64,000 nt of DNA from Bacillota bacterium (GTDB lineage Bacteria > Bacillota > Clostridia > Acetivibrionales > DTU013): the NCBI GenBank assembly GCA_023418915.1, contig JAEZYU010000038.1, positions 248,001 to 312,000 on the forward strand, in the 5' to 3' direction. The notes beneath the pieces are model-generated. The model had not been told where the DNA came from. It made no database searches and was given only the letters and a program-made list of their open reading frames with translations. The translations under genes and the position numbers were made by a program. How positions within the stretch are numbered: position 1 is the first letter of the stretch; every line of letters begins with the position of its first letter. Positions 24,149 to 32,704 of the stretch are shown piece by piece.

Positions 24149-24986
24149 GAAAAAGCTGAAACGGATTTTAAACCTGTTTGGAATCGCTGCAAAAATGGAT
24201 CTTGTATGGCTTTTAAGGGACACTAAATATGCTCTGGCAGCGATATCTTCTGATACCATATCCAATATTTCCGTCGTTTCGAGCGTCTATCTGATCGCGC
24301 TCCGGTTTGGCGGTATCGGCGGAATGAGTGTCGATGAGGTTTTGTTTATGATGGGCTATTCAACCATTGTAACAGGTATATTTATTCTATTCGGGTCAGG
24401 CAACAACATCCACATCAGTCGTATAATCGGCCGCGGACAGCTCGAGCATCTGTTCATGCAGCCGCATTCACTGAAGGTGCAGTTGATTACCAGCGGTTTT
24501 GCACCGTTTACGGGCAGCAGCAACTTTATTGTAGGATGTATTTTACTGATAATATCCATAAATCAGCTGCAGCTTCGGATAACGCTATGGTGGATAGCCC
24601 TATTGATCGTCTATTTGTTCTCTACTATGGTAATCATTGTCGCCCGTGCATACTTTGTGTCAAGTGCTGCATTTTATGCACCGGTAGCAGCTGAAGAGAT
24701 ATCTACCACTGCGATTGAAGGCACATGGCAGCTGAGTACCTTCCCGTTATCCGGGATGCCTGCTTTCATCCAGGTGCCGTTGCTTACTATTTTACCGGAA
24801 GGTCTTATGGCGTGGTTCCCTTCGCTGTGTCTGCTCGGCAGGCCTCCTTTGAACCTTACGGAATTTTACCCGCTTGTATATGCGCTCGTTCTGGCGCTTG
24901 CAGCTAACTTTATTTTCAGGAAAGGACTGAACTATTATGTTACAAAAGGCTCAAACAGATATGTCCCATACGGATTTCGCCGTTAG
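24138..24986 (+). CDS. ABC-2 type exporter permease (COG3694-like)
   Basis: A 282-residue membrane protein with six predicted helices, the second half of the exporter pore. The conserved ISRIIGRGQLEHLFMQP segment near residue 95 is characteristic of the COG3694 group and probably contacts the ATPase. Overlaps its upstream partner by 11 bases and the ATPase gene by 50, so translation is coupled along the operon. Start ATG at 24138 with GGAGGGGATGG upstream. The substrate is not predictable from the sequence. Confidence 0.88.
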   Translation: MEAKKKLKRILNLFGIAAKMDLVWLLRDTKYALAAISSDTISNISVVSSVYLIALRFGGIGGMSVDEVLFMMGYSTIVTGIFILFGSGNNIHISRIIGRGQLEHLFMQPHSLKVQLITSGFAPFTGSSNFIVGCILLIISINQLQLRITLWWIALLIVYLFSTMVIIVARAYFVSSAAFYAPVAAEEISTTAIEGTWQLSTFPLSGMPAFIQVPLLTILPEGLMAWFPSLCLLGRPPLNLTEFYPLVYALVLALAANFIFRKGLNYYVTKGSNRYVPYGFRR

Positions 24987-25989
24987 TATCAAAAACGTGA
25001 CAAAAACCTTTACTCAGTGGCAGCGAGACAACACCGGCAAGGGATTGATAAGAAATTTGATTAAACCCGAGAAGCAAACGATCACTGCTCTCGATAATGT
25101 TTCATTTACAATCGCCAAGGGTGAATTTGTCGCATACGCCGGACCTAACGGCGCAGGCAAAAGCACTACAATGAAGCTGCTTGCCGGCATGCTGCTGCCA
25201 AACAGCGGCGATATATCGGTATTGTCTCTGTCACCGCAAAAGCAGCGTACATGGCTGATGCAGCGGCTTGGTATCTTGTTCGGCAACCGCACTGAATTGT
25301 GGTGGGATCACCCTGTCATACAGAGCTTTGAGTGGAAAAAGGTCGTCTGGGGGATCTCTGATGAAATGTACAGGAAGAATTTCGAAATGGTAACGGAGCT
25401 GCTGGATATCGGAAAGCTGCTTAAAACCTTTGCCCGCGAGCTCAGCCTCGGTCAGCGGATGCGGGCCGACCTTGCCATGATGCTGCTAAATAGTCCCGAG
25501 GTTATCCTGCTGGACGAACCGACACTCGGTCTTGATGTAGTAGCGAAAAGACAAATGATCGATTTTCTCAAGAGAATCAATAAAGATAATGGCGTGACTA
25601 TTGTAGTAACAAGCCATGACATGGATGACCTCGAAGAAATGGCAGAGCGCATACTGATGATATCTGCCGGAAAAATCGCTTTTGACGGGAGCTTTGGCGA
25701 GCTGCGTTCCATTACAGGCAACCTGACAAGAGTGGCAGTCACGATGGACCAGAGCTTTGTACCACAAATTGATAACGGCAGGCTCCTTACATCAGAAAAC
25801 GGAGTTTATGAATATGATATAGACCTTGCCGATACGCCTGTGAGAGTTTTACTGAACCAATTATCTGAAGTAGAGGGAGTTCGTGATGTAGAAATTAGAA
25901 AGGCTCCTATAGAACAGGTTATTGCAGGATTATATAAAGCCTGGAATTCATGTGACGTCCTCTCCCCCATAAATCATGGAGTATCCTAG
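24937..25989 (+). CDS. ABC exporter ATP-binding protein (COG4586-like)
   Basis: A 350-residue ATPase: Walker A GPNGAGKST near residue 70, signature LSLGQRM, Walker B VILLDEPTLGLD, and the switch His in VTSHDMDD. It ends with an additional about 100-residue domain (RVAVTMDQSF to VIAGLYKAW) found in this family and in drug exporter ATPases. It drives transport through the two preceding permeases. I keep the ATG at 24937, behind GGAAAGGA, which overlaps the upstream gene by 50 bases; ATG at 24961 is an alternative. The W-rich WWDHPVIQSFEWKKVVWG is another family mark. Confidence 0.92.
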   Translation: MLQKAQTDMSHTDFAVSIKNVTKTFTQWQRDNTGKGLIRNLIKPEKQTITALDNVSFTIAKGEFVAYAGPNGAGKSTTMKLLAGMLLPNSGDISVLSLSPQKQRTWLMQRLGILFGNRTELWWDHPVIQSFEWKKVVWGISDEMYRKNFEMVTELLDIGKLLKTFARELSLGQRMRADLAMMLLNSPEVILLDEPTLGLDVVAKRQMIDFLKRINKDNGVTIVVTSHDMDDLEEMAERILMISAGKIAFDGSFGELRSITGNLTRVAVTMDQSFVPQIDNGRLLTSENGVYEYDIDLADTPVRVLLNQLSEVEGVRDVEIRKAPIEQVIAGLYKAWNSCDVLSPINHGVS

Positions 25990-26290
25990 CGGGTGTCCTT
26001 TGAAAACATGAGAGCACTGCATGGTCCTTCGTGGTAAAACTGACCGATATCAGGCTGTGTTCACAATATGCTCATGGGGGCTATACTTCTTAGGCTGCGC
26101 ATGTAAAATACATGTCAAATAGATAATTTGCAAAGAACAGGCAGAAGGTGCAATAAAACATGCTTCTGCTTGTTTTATGTTCGCTGAAGCACTATATAGT
26201 GAACTACATCCCCATTGAAATGCGGAGGATTCCCGCCAGTTTTCCTAACACAGCCTAAAGATTCATGCTGGTCATTGCGGAGTTCACAAT
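25990..26290. other. Intergenic, probable terminator only
   Basis: Convergent genes on both sides. Nothing but the weak hairpin at 26138-26180 is recognised. Confidence 0.4.
26138..26180 (+). terminator. Possible terminator of the ABC exporter operon
   Basis: GCAGAAG and CTTCTGC with inner GCA/TGC pairs around a large loop, followed by TTGTTTTATG; weak T-run. Confidence 0.4.
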
Positions 26291-26479
26291 TCAAATAGTC
26301 TGCAACGGATCTCCCTCATTCAATTCGCTGACAGGTATTTCAGCCCTTTTTTCAAAGCCGATGAATGTCACATCTGCATGTCTTTCGTGTAAACTTTCGA
26401 TCCATACAGGCATGCCATTATAGTTGACATTGATAACACCGTGCGACTGCATTATTTCTTCTGCTCTCTTATTATCCAT
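26291..26479 (-). CDS. sspH: Small acid-soluble spore protein, H type
   Basis: A 62-residue protein starting MDNKRAEEIMQS, with the VINVNYNGMPVWIESL strand typical of SspH-family proteins, and ending with PVSELNEGD. These minor SASPs are made in the forespore and found in the spore core. The start ATG at 26479 is six bases behind AAGGAAGGG; the frame remains open upstream but without homology. A single gene facing the ABC operon. This is direct evidence for endospore formation. Confidence 0.9.
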   Translation of the reverse strand: MDNKRAEEIMQSHGVINVNYNGMPVWIESLHERHADVTFIGFEKRAEIPVSELNEGDPLQTI

Positions 26480-26593
26480 GGCTATCCCTTCCTTAATCTG
26501 CAGTAGTGATCTGATGAATAACACTAATAGTATGAGCAGATAGCGTATAATATAATCACATATTGAAATATCGCCAGCGACATCTTGCGCTTA

Positions 26594-27097
26594 TCAGAAC
26601 ATGCAGACTGCCCTGTTGACATATTTCAAAAATCTAAAACCCATATCATTATAAAAATGCTGTTCGCTTTCCTCTGCCAGCACCCAGTTCTCCAATTTGT
26701 CCAGCTCCGGGAAATGACGGTCGGCTGTGAATTCCTTTTCAAAGCGGGTAACGAAAACTTCGGTACAGAAAGGCAATAGCTGTGTGTATACCGTCTCGCC
26801 GCCGATCACAAAAACATCATCGGAGTTGTATTTTTCAAGTTCATTCATCAGCTCTTTAATAGAACGGCACAGAATCAGTCTGTCATCATTGTAGACAGCA
26901 TTCTTACTCAAAACAATATTAACCCTGTCTTTAAGGGGCTGTCTTCCCGGCAGTGATTCAAATGTCTCCCTGCCCATTACAACAACCTTCCCAGTTGTCG
27001 TTTTTCTAAAAAACTTCATATCCTCCGGGACACGCTGCAGCAGATTGCCGCCGCAGCCGATACCCCAGTTCAGATCTGCCGATAGTATCGCTTTCAT
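26594..27097 (-). CDS. folA: Dihydrofolate reductase
   Basis: A 167-residue enzyme that reduces dihydrofolate with NADPH, closing the cycle opened by thymidylate synthase. Visible: MKAILSADLNWGIGCGGNLL (Met20-like loop), PEDMKFFRKTTTGKVVVMGR with the active acidic residue in DMKFF (Asp27 equivalent), the adenine-binding GRETFESLPGR and DVFVIGGETVYTQLLPF. Start at 27097 follows GGAGAGGAA. It lies 245 bases after thyA on the same strand, the customary thyA-folA pair. Confidence 0.94.
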   Translation of the reverse strand: MKAILSADLNWGIGCGGNLLQRVPEDMKFFRKTTTGKVVVMGRETFESLPGRQPLKDRVNIVLSKNAVYNDDRLILCRSIKELMNELEKYNSDDVFVIGGETVYTQLLPFCTEVFVTRFEKEFTADRHFPELDKLENWVLAEESEQHFYNDMGFRFLKYVNRAVCMF

Positions 27098-27192
27098 TTT
27101 TTCCTCTCCAACATTTCTGTTTTTATTAGTTTCAGTGTTTCAATGAGGCTGGTCGCAAGCAAGTCTGGTCACAAGCAAGGCTTGCTGCTCAC

Positions 27193-27333
27193 CTATGCAT
27201 CAGGCGGGAGATATACTCGCACCGTTTTCTTTCGATCATTCGAAAAAAGATATCTGATAGACACATCTGTAACCGCCACATAGCGTTTTTTAACCCAAAG
27301 GGTTTGAAATACGTTGAGTATGGGAGATATCAA
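27193..27333 (-). other. 46-codon open frame between thyA and folA
   Basis: From a TTG eight bases past the thyA stop the frame gives a peptide with KKRYVAVTDVSIRYLFSNDR and TVRVYLPPDA, which reads like a beta-strand protein fragment. The only binding site (GAGACGG) abuts the TTG. It could be a small gene, a remnant, or chance. Downstream is a duplicated CTTGCTTG(T/C)GACCAG. Confidence 0.25.
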
Positions 27334-27341
27334 CCGTCTCG

Positions 27342-28172
27342 TTATACTGCAACAGGTATATTCCTTATCTGAGGGCCTCTCTTGTAATCCTCCAGCATAA
27401 AATCTTCCACCTTAAAATCGTAGAAATCTTTCACGTCCGGATTGATTAACAGTTTGGGTGCTGGGTATGGCTCGCGCCCGATCAATTCCTTCACCAATGG
27501 TATATGCCTGTCATAAATATGAGCATCGGCGATAACATGGACCAACTCCCCGGCCTCCAGGCCGCTTACCTGTGCGAACATGTGGATAAGGGCAGCATAC
27601 TGGCATACATTCCAGTTGTTCGCCACAAGCACATCATTGGAGCGCTGGTTCAATATACCGTTGAGTTTTCTACCTGTCACATTGAAGGTCATACTGTATG
27701 CGCAGGGGTAAAGGTTCATTTCGTGAAGATCGCTGTGTACGTACATATTAGTCATGATACGACGGCTGTACGGATTGTGCTTCAGGTCATACAACACCCT
27801 GTCCACCTGATCGAAATCGCCCTCGGCGTATTTGTGTTTGACCTGCATCTGATAACCATATGCTTTGCCGATCGAACCCGAATCATCAGCCCAACTGTCC
27901 CATATATGGCTGTTCAGGTCATGGATGTTATTAGATTTCTTCTGCCATATCCATAGGATTTCACCGATAGCCGCTTTCAGATTTGTACCTCTCAACGTAA
28001 GTATCGGAAACTCCTTTGAAAGGTCATATCTGTTGACTATGCAAAATTTCTTGATGGTGTGCGCCGGTGTCTCATCCTCCCATCTAGCCCTCACATTCTG
28101 GCCTTCGGATGAGAACCCGTTCTCTATGATGTCAGAACACATTTCCATAAATATTATGTCTGCTTTACTCAT
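27342..28172 (-). CDS. thyA: Thymidylate synthase
   Basis: A 276-residue ThyA that methylates dUMP to dTMP with methylene-tetrahydrofolate. The catalytic Cys is in MNLYPCAYSMTF, the folate/dUMP residues in NQRSNDVLVANNWNVCQYA, and the arginines in NPYSRRIMTNMY bind phosphate. The YPCAYSM variant instead of PPCH marks the clostridial group. The frame is open for eight more codons to 28196, but homologues begin at MSKADIIF, so I use 28172. It is followed by folA. Confidence 0.94.
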   Translation of the reverse strand: MSKADIIFMEMCSDIIENGFSSEGQNVRARWEDETPAHTIKKFCIVNRYDLSKEFPILTLRGTNLKAAIGEILWIWQKKSNNIHDLNSHIWDSWADDSGSIGKAYGYQMQVKHKYAEGDFDQVDRVLYDLKHNPYSRRIMTNMYVHSDLHEMNLYPCAYSMTFNVTGRKLNGILNQRSNDVLVANNWNVCQYAALIHMFAQVSGLEAGELVHVIADAHIYDRHIPLVKELIGREPYPAPKLLINPDVKDFYDFKVEDFMLEDYKRGPQIRNIPVAV

Positions 28173-28339
28173 CGTTCTGTCATACCGCCGTTTCATTTGT
28201 ATTTTATTTAATTATACATTCCTTTCACAACTTTTCCAATTAATTTTACAAACAGGTCAACATACGGCAGTGATACCGGTCAAGCTGCATATCCATCTCT
28301 CGACAGACAGCTCAACGACCTTCACAGGATACGGCAGGA

Positions 28340-29791
28340 TCAAAACACATGCTCACCGTTGGCTGTCATTTCATTTGAGATAAGCAGCACTTTCCTGAAT
28401 ATATCTATTATCTTCTCTGATGAACTTGTTGCTTCCGCAATATACAGCTTAGTTTCATCGATATTGTTCTGCAGTATGCTATCTATTACATTCTCACCGG
28501 TTTTATGCAGATGATGATGTATACCATTGATTTCATTCCATATGGGCAGTATTTTTTCAGACTTTGGCATTACTGAATGGTAAAAGTGTCCAAACCCACA
28601 TTTATGGTCATCTGTTTGTAATGGTGTAACCTTCATATTGTCTGCCATCGATCTCAGCTTGTCCATCCACACACTATGAGCAGTTATAGCTGCTTCAACA
28701 GCGTTCTTAAAATCATCATTAGACAATCCATAATACATGTCATTTGACAGCTCTCCGCCTCTTCTGGCCAAGGCCTCTGAATCCTGCTCTATATCTGTCA
28801 TGGAATCAGCCATACTGCTGATATGACTGCCCACTTCAGCCAATTCCGCCGCATGTTGATTGATATGACCTGTATCATCACTGATCTCATTCATGGCTGA
28901 AGTCACTTCCTGTAATGAAGCATTGAGTTCTTCATTAACCGCCGCTATACCCACAAGGCTTTCTGATATATGGTCTATGGAATCAGAATTTGTTTTCATG
29001 ATAGTAGACATGACTTCTACATCAGAATTGACCTTATTTATGGAATTCAGTGTATCATTCACACTGGACGAGCTTTTTTGTGAAGCGTTCCCAATTTCCT
29101 TGAGCAATTCGTTCATTGAGCCCAATGCCTGCTTGGTCGAGTCGGAAAGCTTTCTTATTTCCTCTGCAACAACCGTAAAACCCTTGCCTGCTTCACCAGC
29201 TCTGGCTGCCTCTATCGAAGCGTTGAGTGCAAGCAGGTTTGTCTGCTCCGATATGCCAAATATCCCCTCTACGTTATCCCTGAGTTTATTTACGATGTCT
29301 ATGAAATTATCAACATCGATTTTCATATTTTCAGATACTCTTATTACATTAACATTCTCATTCTTAATGTGCTCGAGCATCTCATTGCTCTTTTTTGTAT
29401 TTTCTGACAGACTGCCTGCCTCAGATGATATTTCCTCGATGGATGTAATAAGCTCACTATTGGCATTTGTTACCTCAGTGATGGCAGCTGTCGTCTCTTC
29501 AGCCGCAGAAAAAACACTCGACACCATCCGGGATATATCCTTTGATGCATCAGCTATCTTCTTACTGTGAAATTTCAACTCAAGATCAAAGCTGCTCAAT
29601 TGAGTAGCAATTCCCAGTATACCCTTCAGTATGCCGCTGACATTTTCCTTCCCCAGCTTTAGCCTGGAGCCCAGTCCGGTGATTTTTATCAACACCCTGT
29701 CCTTCATATTTTGTGCAGATGGCTGCAAATCAAAATCTCCACTGCAAATCTTATCAAGATACATTTCGAAGCTGGCTTTCTTTTTGAACAT
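28340..29791 (-). CDS. Soluble methyl-accepting chemotaxis protein with C-terminal CZB domain
   Basis: A 483-residue receptor without transmembrane segments. The signalling tip is IFGISEQTNLLALNASIEAA then RAGEAGKGFTVVAEEIRKL, flanked by long coiled coil. After about residue 365 a chemoreceptor zinc-binding (CZB) domain follows: AITAHSVWMDKL, HKCGFGHFYHS and WNEINGIHHHLHKTGENV hold the His/Cys ligands. CZB receptors respond to zinc-linked redox or hypochlorite signals in other bacteria. It would act on CheA/CheW in the cytoplasm. Start ATG at 29791, or a GTG five codons upstream. No chemotaxis genes are adjacent. Confidence 0.93.
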   Translation of the reverse strand: MFKKKASFEMYLDKICSGDFDLQPSAQNMKDRVLIKITGLGSRLKLGKENVSGILKGILGIATQLSSFDLELKFHSKKIADASKDISRMVSSVFSAAEETTAAITEVTNANSELITSIEEISSEAGSLSENTKKSNEMLEHIKNENVNVIRVSENMKIDVDNFIDIVNKLRDNVEGIFGISEQTNLLALNASIEAARAGEAGKGFTVVAEEIRKLSDSTKQALGSMNELLKEIGNASQKSSSSVNDTLNSINKVNSDVEVMSTIMKTNSDSIDHISESLVGIAAVNEELNASLQEVTSAMNEISDDTGHINQHAAELAEVGSHISSMADSMTDIEQDSEALARRGGELSNDMYYGLSNDDFKNAVEAAITAHSVWMDKLRSMADNMKVTPLQTDDHKCGFGHFYHSVMPKSEKILPIWNEINGIHHHLHKTGENVIDSILQNNIDETKLYIAEATSSSEKIIDIFRKVLLISNEMTANGEHVF

Positions 29792-29942
29792 GATGTTATC
29801 TCTCACCTTTCCTGAAAGTATTCTAGTGTCTCAATATGAAATATTACAGATTTCGACGGCTTGATTACAACAGAAAATTACCCCATGAAATCGATATCTA
29901 AACAGGATTGTGACAAATAAATGCAAAAACAAACAAAAATAG

Positions 29943-29987
29943 AAAAAACGAAGGAACACAACTGTTGACGTCATGTCCCCTTCGTTT
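29943..29987 (-). terminator. Terminator of thrS
   Basis: On the minus strand AACGAAGG pairs with CCTTCGTT, with inner GACA/TGTT pairs, followed by TTTTTTC, 120 bases after the thrS stop. Confidence 0.75.
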
Positions 29988-30108
29988 ATAACGCATTTGT
30001 TCAATTCGTCGCCTCGTTATTTCATTGATGATCAATTTAGCTTTGATCCAGCGGCTTTATGAACCACAACTAATCCTACACTTATTGATTGATCGACTCC
30101 GGCAACTG

Positions 30109-32016
30109 TTATTTCGCCTTTGTCCTGACCTCATTAACGATTCTGCTGATAAATGCCTCCAGCGGCATCGGGCCCATATCTCCATCCTTTCGGGATCTGA
30201 CTGCCGCCTGGCCATTATCCATTTCCTTGTCTCCTATAACAAGCATATATGGTACTTTTTCCATCTGAGCTTCTCTGATCTTGAAGCCTATCTTCTCATT
30301 TCTGTAGTCTGCCTCTGCCCTGATTCCTGCCTCGTCAAGCTTCTTTTGGACTTCCTGCGCATAATCATGGTGCTTGTCGATTATGGGAAGGATCTTTACC
30401 TGTACCGGAGCAAGCCACACGGGGAAGGCTCCAGCAAAATGCTCTGTAAGGATCGCTATGAACCTCTCTATACTGCCGAATATCACCCTGTGTATCATGA
30501 CCGGCCTGTGCTTTTCGCCGTCAGGACCTATATAGTTAAGGTCGAAGCGCTCAGGCATCATCATATCAAGCTGTATCGTGCCGCACTGCCATGTACGGCC
30601 GATGGAATCCTCGAGATGGAAGTCGATCTTTGGTCCATAAAATGCACCATCGCCTTCATTGACCTGATAAGTAAGGCCATTTGCCTCCAATGCGCCTTTC
30701 AGAGCGGCTGTCGACATCTCCCACTGTTCATCCGTACCGATCGATTTCTCCGGCCTGGTAGACAGCTCAACATGATACTTGAATCCAAAGACATTATAGA
30801 AATCGTCGATCAACTTGATGACACCAGTAACTTCATCCAATATTTGATCCGGCGTCATAAAAATGTGGGCGTCATCCTGTGTAAAGCATCTTACTCTCAT
30901 AAGGCCGTGCAGTGCTCCGGAAAGCTCATGCCTGTGAACTAAACCCAGCTCTCCCATCCTTACAGGCAGGTCTCTGTAAGAATGCAGCTTTCTTTTGAAT
31001 ACCAGCATGCCTCCGGGGCAATTCATAGGCTTTATAGCAAAATCAGCATCGTCGATCTCCACAGAATACATATTGTCCTTGTAATTGTCCCAATGCCCTG
31101 AACGGTACCACAGCTCCTTGTTCAGTATGATTGGTGTCTTGATCTCCTGGTATCCGCGTCTTATGTGTTCCTCACGCCAGTAATCCTCAAGGATGTTTCT
31201 AAGGACCATTCCCTTGGGCATGAAGAACGGGAAACCCGGTCCGTCATCCATTATGTCGAACAGATCCAGCTCACGTCCCAGTTTTCTGTGATCACGTTTT
31301 TTCGCTTCCTCAAGTCTGAATATATACTCATCCAGCTCGCCTTTCTTAGTGTATGCAGTGCCATATATCCTCTGGAGCATTTTGTTGTTTACATTTCCTC
31401 TCCAATATGCACCGGCGATGGACAACAGCTTGAAGGCCTTCACCTTGCCAGTGGAAGGAATATGCGGGCCGGCACAAAGATCAGTAAAATCGCCCTGCTT
31501 ATAGAAGGATATCACCGCATCCTCAGGCAGATCTCTTATCAGCTCCACCTTGTAAGGTTCACCCTTCTCCTCCATGAATTTAACAGCCTCATCCCTGGGC
31601 AGTGTAAAACGCTCCAGAGGCAGATCCTCCTTCACGATCCTGCCCATTTCAGCCTCAATTTTCTCAAGATCCTCAGGTGTGAAGGGTCTTTCCATATCAA
31701 AATCATAGTAATAACCGGTATCAATGGCCGGCCCTATAGCGAGCTCAGCCTTGGGAAACAATCGCTTCACAGCCTGTGCCAGTATATGGGATGCCGTATG
31801 CCTGAAAGCATGTTTTCCGCCATCACTATCAAATGTAAGCAGATTCAGGCTGCAATCCTTGTCCAGTTCTGTTGACAGGTCCTTCACCTCTCCGTCTATC
31901 TCCGCTGCCAGAGCAACTCTGGCCAGGCCTGCGCTTATGCTTTCCGCTACCTGCATCACAGTTGTACCCTTCTGATACTCCCTGGAACTCCCATCCTTTA
32001 ACGTAATCTTTATCAT
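30109..32016 (-). CDS. thrS: Threonyl-tRNA synthetase
   Basis: A 635-residue class II synthetase. Order: N-terminal TGS domain (residues 1-60), second editing domain with HTASHILAQAVKRLFP and the HxxxH...C/H zinc set for Ser-tRNA-Thr hydrolysis, catalytic core with motif 2 RVRCFTQDDAHIF, zinc ligand CPG in KPMNCPGGMLVF, motif 3 FGSIERFIAILTEHF, and a C-terminal anticodon-binding domain. It charges tRNA-Thr and clears Ser errors. Start ATG behind AAGGAGGAG. Control by the T-box leader at 32246-32470; an about 225-base segment including a short repeat tract separates the terminator from the ATG. Confidence 0.96.
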   Translation of the reverse strand: MIKITLKDGSSREYQKGTTVMQVAESISAGLARVALAAEIDGEVKDLSTELDKDCSLNLLTFDSDGGKHAFRHTASHILAQAVKRLFPKAELAIGPAIDTGYYYDFDMERPFTPEDLEKIEAEMGRIVKEDLPLERFTLPRDEAVKFMEEKGEPYKVELIRDLPEDAVISFYKQGDFTDLCAGPHIPSTGKVKAFKLLSIAGAYWRGNVNNKMLQRIYGTAYTKKGELDEYIFRLEEAKKRDHRKLGRELDLFDIMDDGPGFPFFMPKGMVLRNILEDYWREEHIRRGYQEIKTPIILNKELWYRSGHWDNYKDNMYSVEIDDADFAIKPMNCPGGMLVFKRKLHSYRDLPVRMGELGLVHRHELSGALHGLMRVRCFTQDDAHIFMTPDQILDEVTGVIKLIDDFYNVFGFKYHVELSTRPEKSIGTDEQWEMSTAALKGALEANGLTYQVNEGDGAFYGPKIDFHLEDSIGRTWQCGTIQLDMMMPERFDLNYIGPDGEKHRPVMIHRVIFGSIERFIAILTEHFAGAFPVWLAPVQVKILPIIDKHHDYAQEVQKKLDEAGIRAEADYRNEKIGFKIREAQMEKVPYMLVIGDKEMDNGQAAVRSRKDGDMGPMPLEAFISRIVNEVRTKAK

Positions 32017-32074
32017 ATCGACTCCTCCTTCATCGTACTATACCGTAATCTGATACAATTCATTTCCTATTCTG

Positions 32075-32165
32075 TTTTTCACCCAGTTATTCTACGTCCG
32101 GCTGTTCTACGTCGGCTGTTTTCGTCCGTTTATTCTACATCCGGTTGTTCTACGTCCCGGATGAC
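32075..32165 (-). repeat. 15-16-bp tandem repeat in the thrS leader
   Basis: About five degenerate copies of TTCTAC(G/A)TCCGG(C/T)TG lie between the T-box terminator and the thrS start. Confidence 0.65.
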
Positions 32166-32245
32166 TTCTCCATTCCGATTTCCATCCGCCGATCCCATCC
32201 GGCGCCGTTCCCGCTTCCGTTGTACCAGCCATCTCCAGCGTATAT

Positions 32246-32470
32246 AAAAAAGCTCCCATCCCCTGCATTTACATACAAGGGACGAGAGCTGGCTCACGTG
32301 GTTCCACCCTAATTTGATCTCATTTTGATTATAACGTTATCAACGTTCGTACTCAGGGGCGGTATTCGGCTGCTTTCCCTCAAGACTGCTTCCAGCCAGC
32401 GGCAATCTCTCTCTGTCAGGGCACCTGTCAGCTTACTGATTCCCATCACTGTACGATGAATTATGTGCTT
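32246..32470 (-). promoter_or_regulatory. T-box leader, threonine (thrS)
   Basis: Minus strand T-box AGGGTGGAACCACGTGAGC (32310-32292) and a 15-pair terminator AGCTCTCGTCCCTTG with CAGGGGATGGGAGCT followed by TTTTTT (32290-32246). Stem I lies upstream to about 32470. Threonine assignment comes from the gene; I did not fix the specifier codon. Confidence 0.88.
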
Positions 32471-32476
32471 TTATTT

Positions 32477-32504
32477 ATTATATCCAATATACCGCCATTG
32501 TCAA
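32477..32504 (-). promoter_or_regulatory. Promoter of the thrS T-box leader
   Basis: TTGACA (32504-32499), spacer 16, TATAAT (32482-32477). Confidence 0.75.
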
Positions 32505-32704
32505 CCGAATCTTTTCAAGCTGACCTTGTTCGGAAGAAATTGTTCGGAAGAAATTCTCCGATAGTACATACTCCGATAGTAAATTCTCCGGTAGTACACC
32601 ACCGAATGTGCTTGCGGTTAAAGTATTCACGCCGAATTCTCGTTCAGAAAACTCACCATGCAGCAACTCCGCAAGATCATCCCATTGCAGTGATCGCCTT
32701 AGCC

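Noticed and set aside
30025..30942. 305-codon plus-strand frame opposite thrS
   Set aside because: Length arises from codon bias of thrS on the other strand; no binding site or domain pattern.
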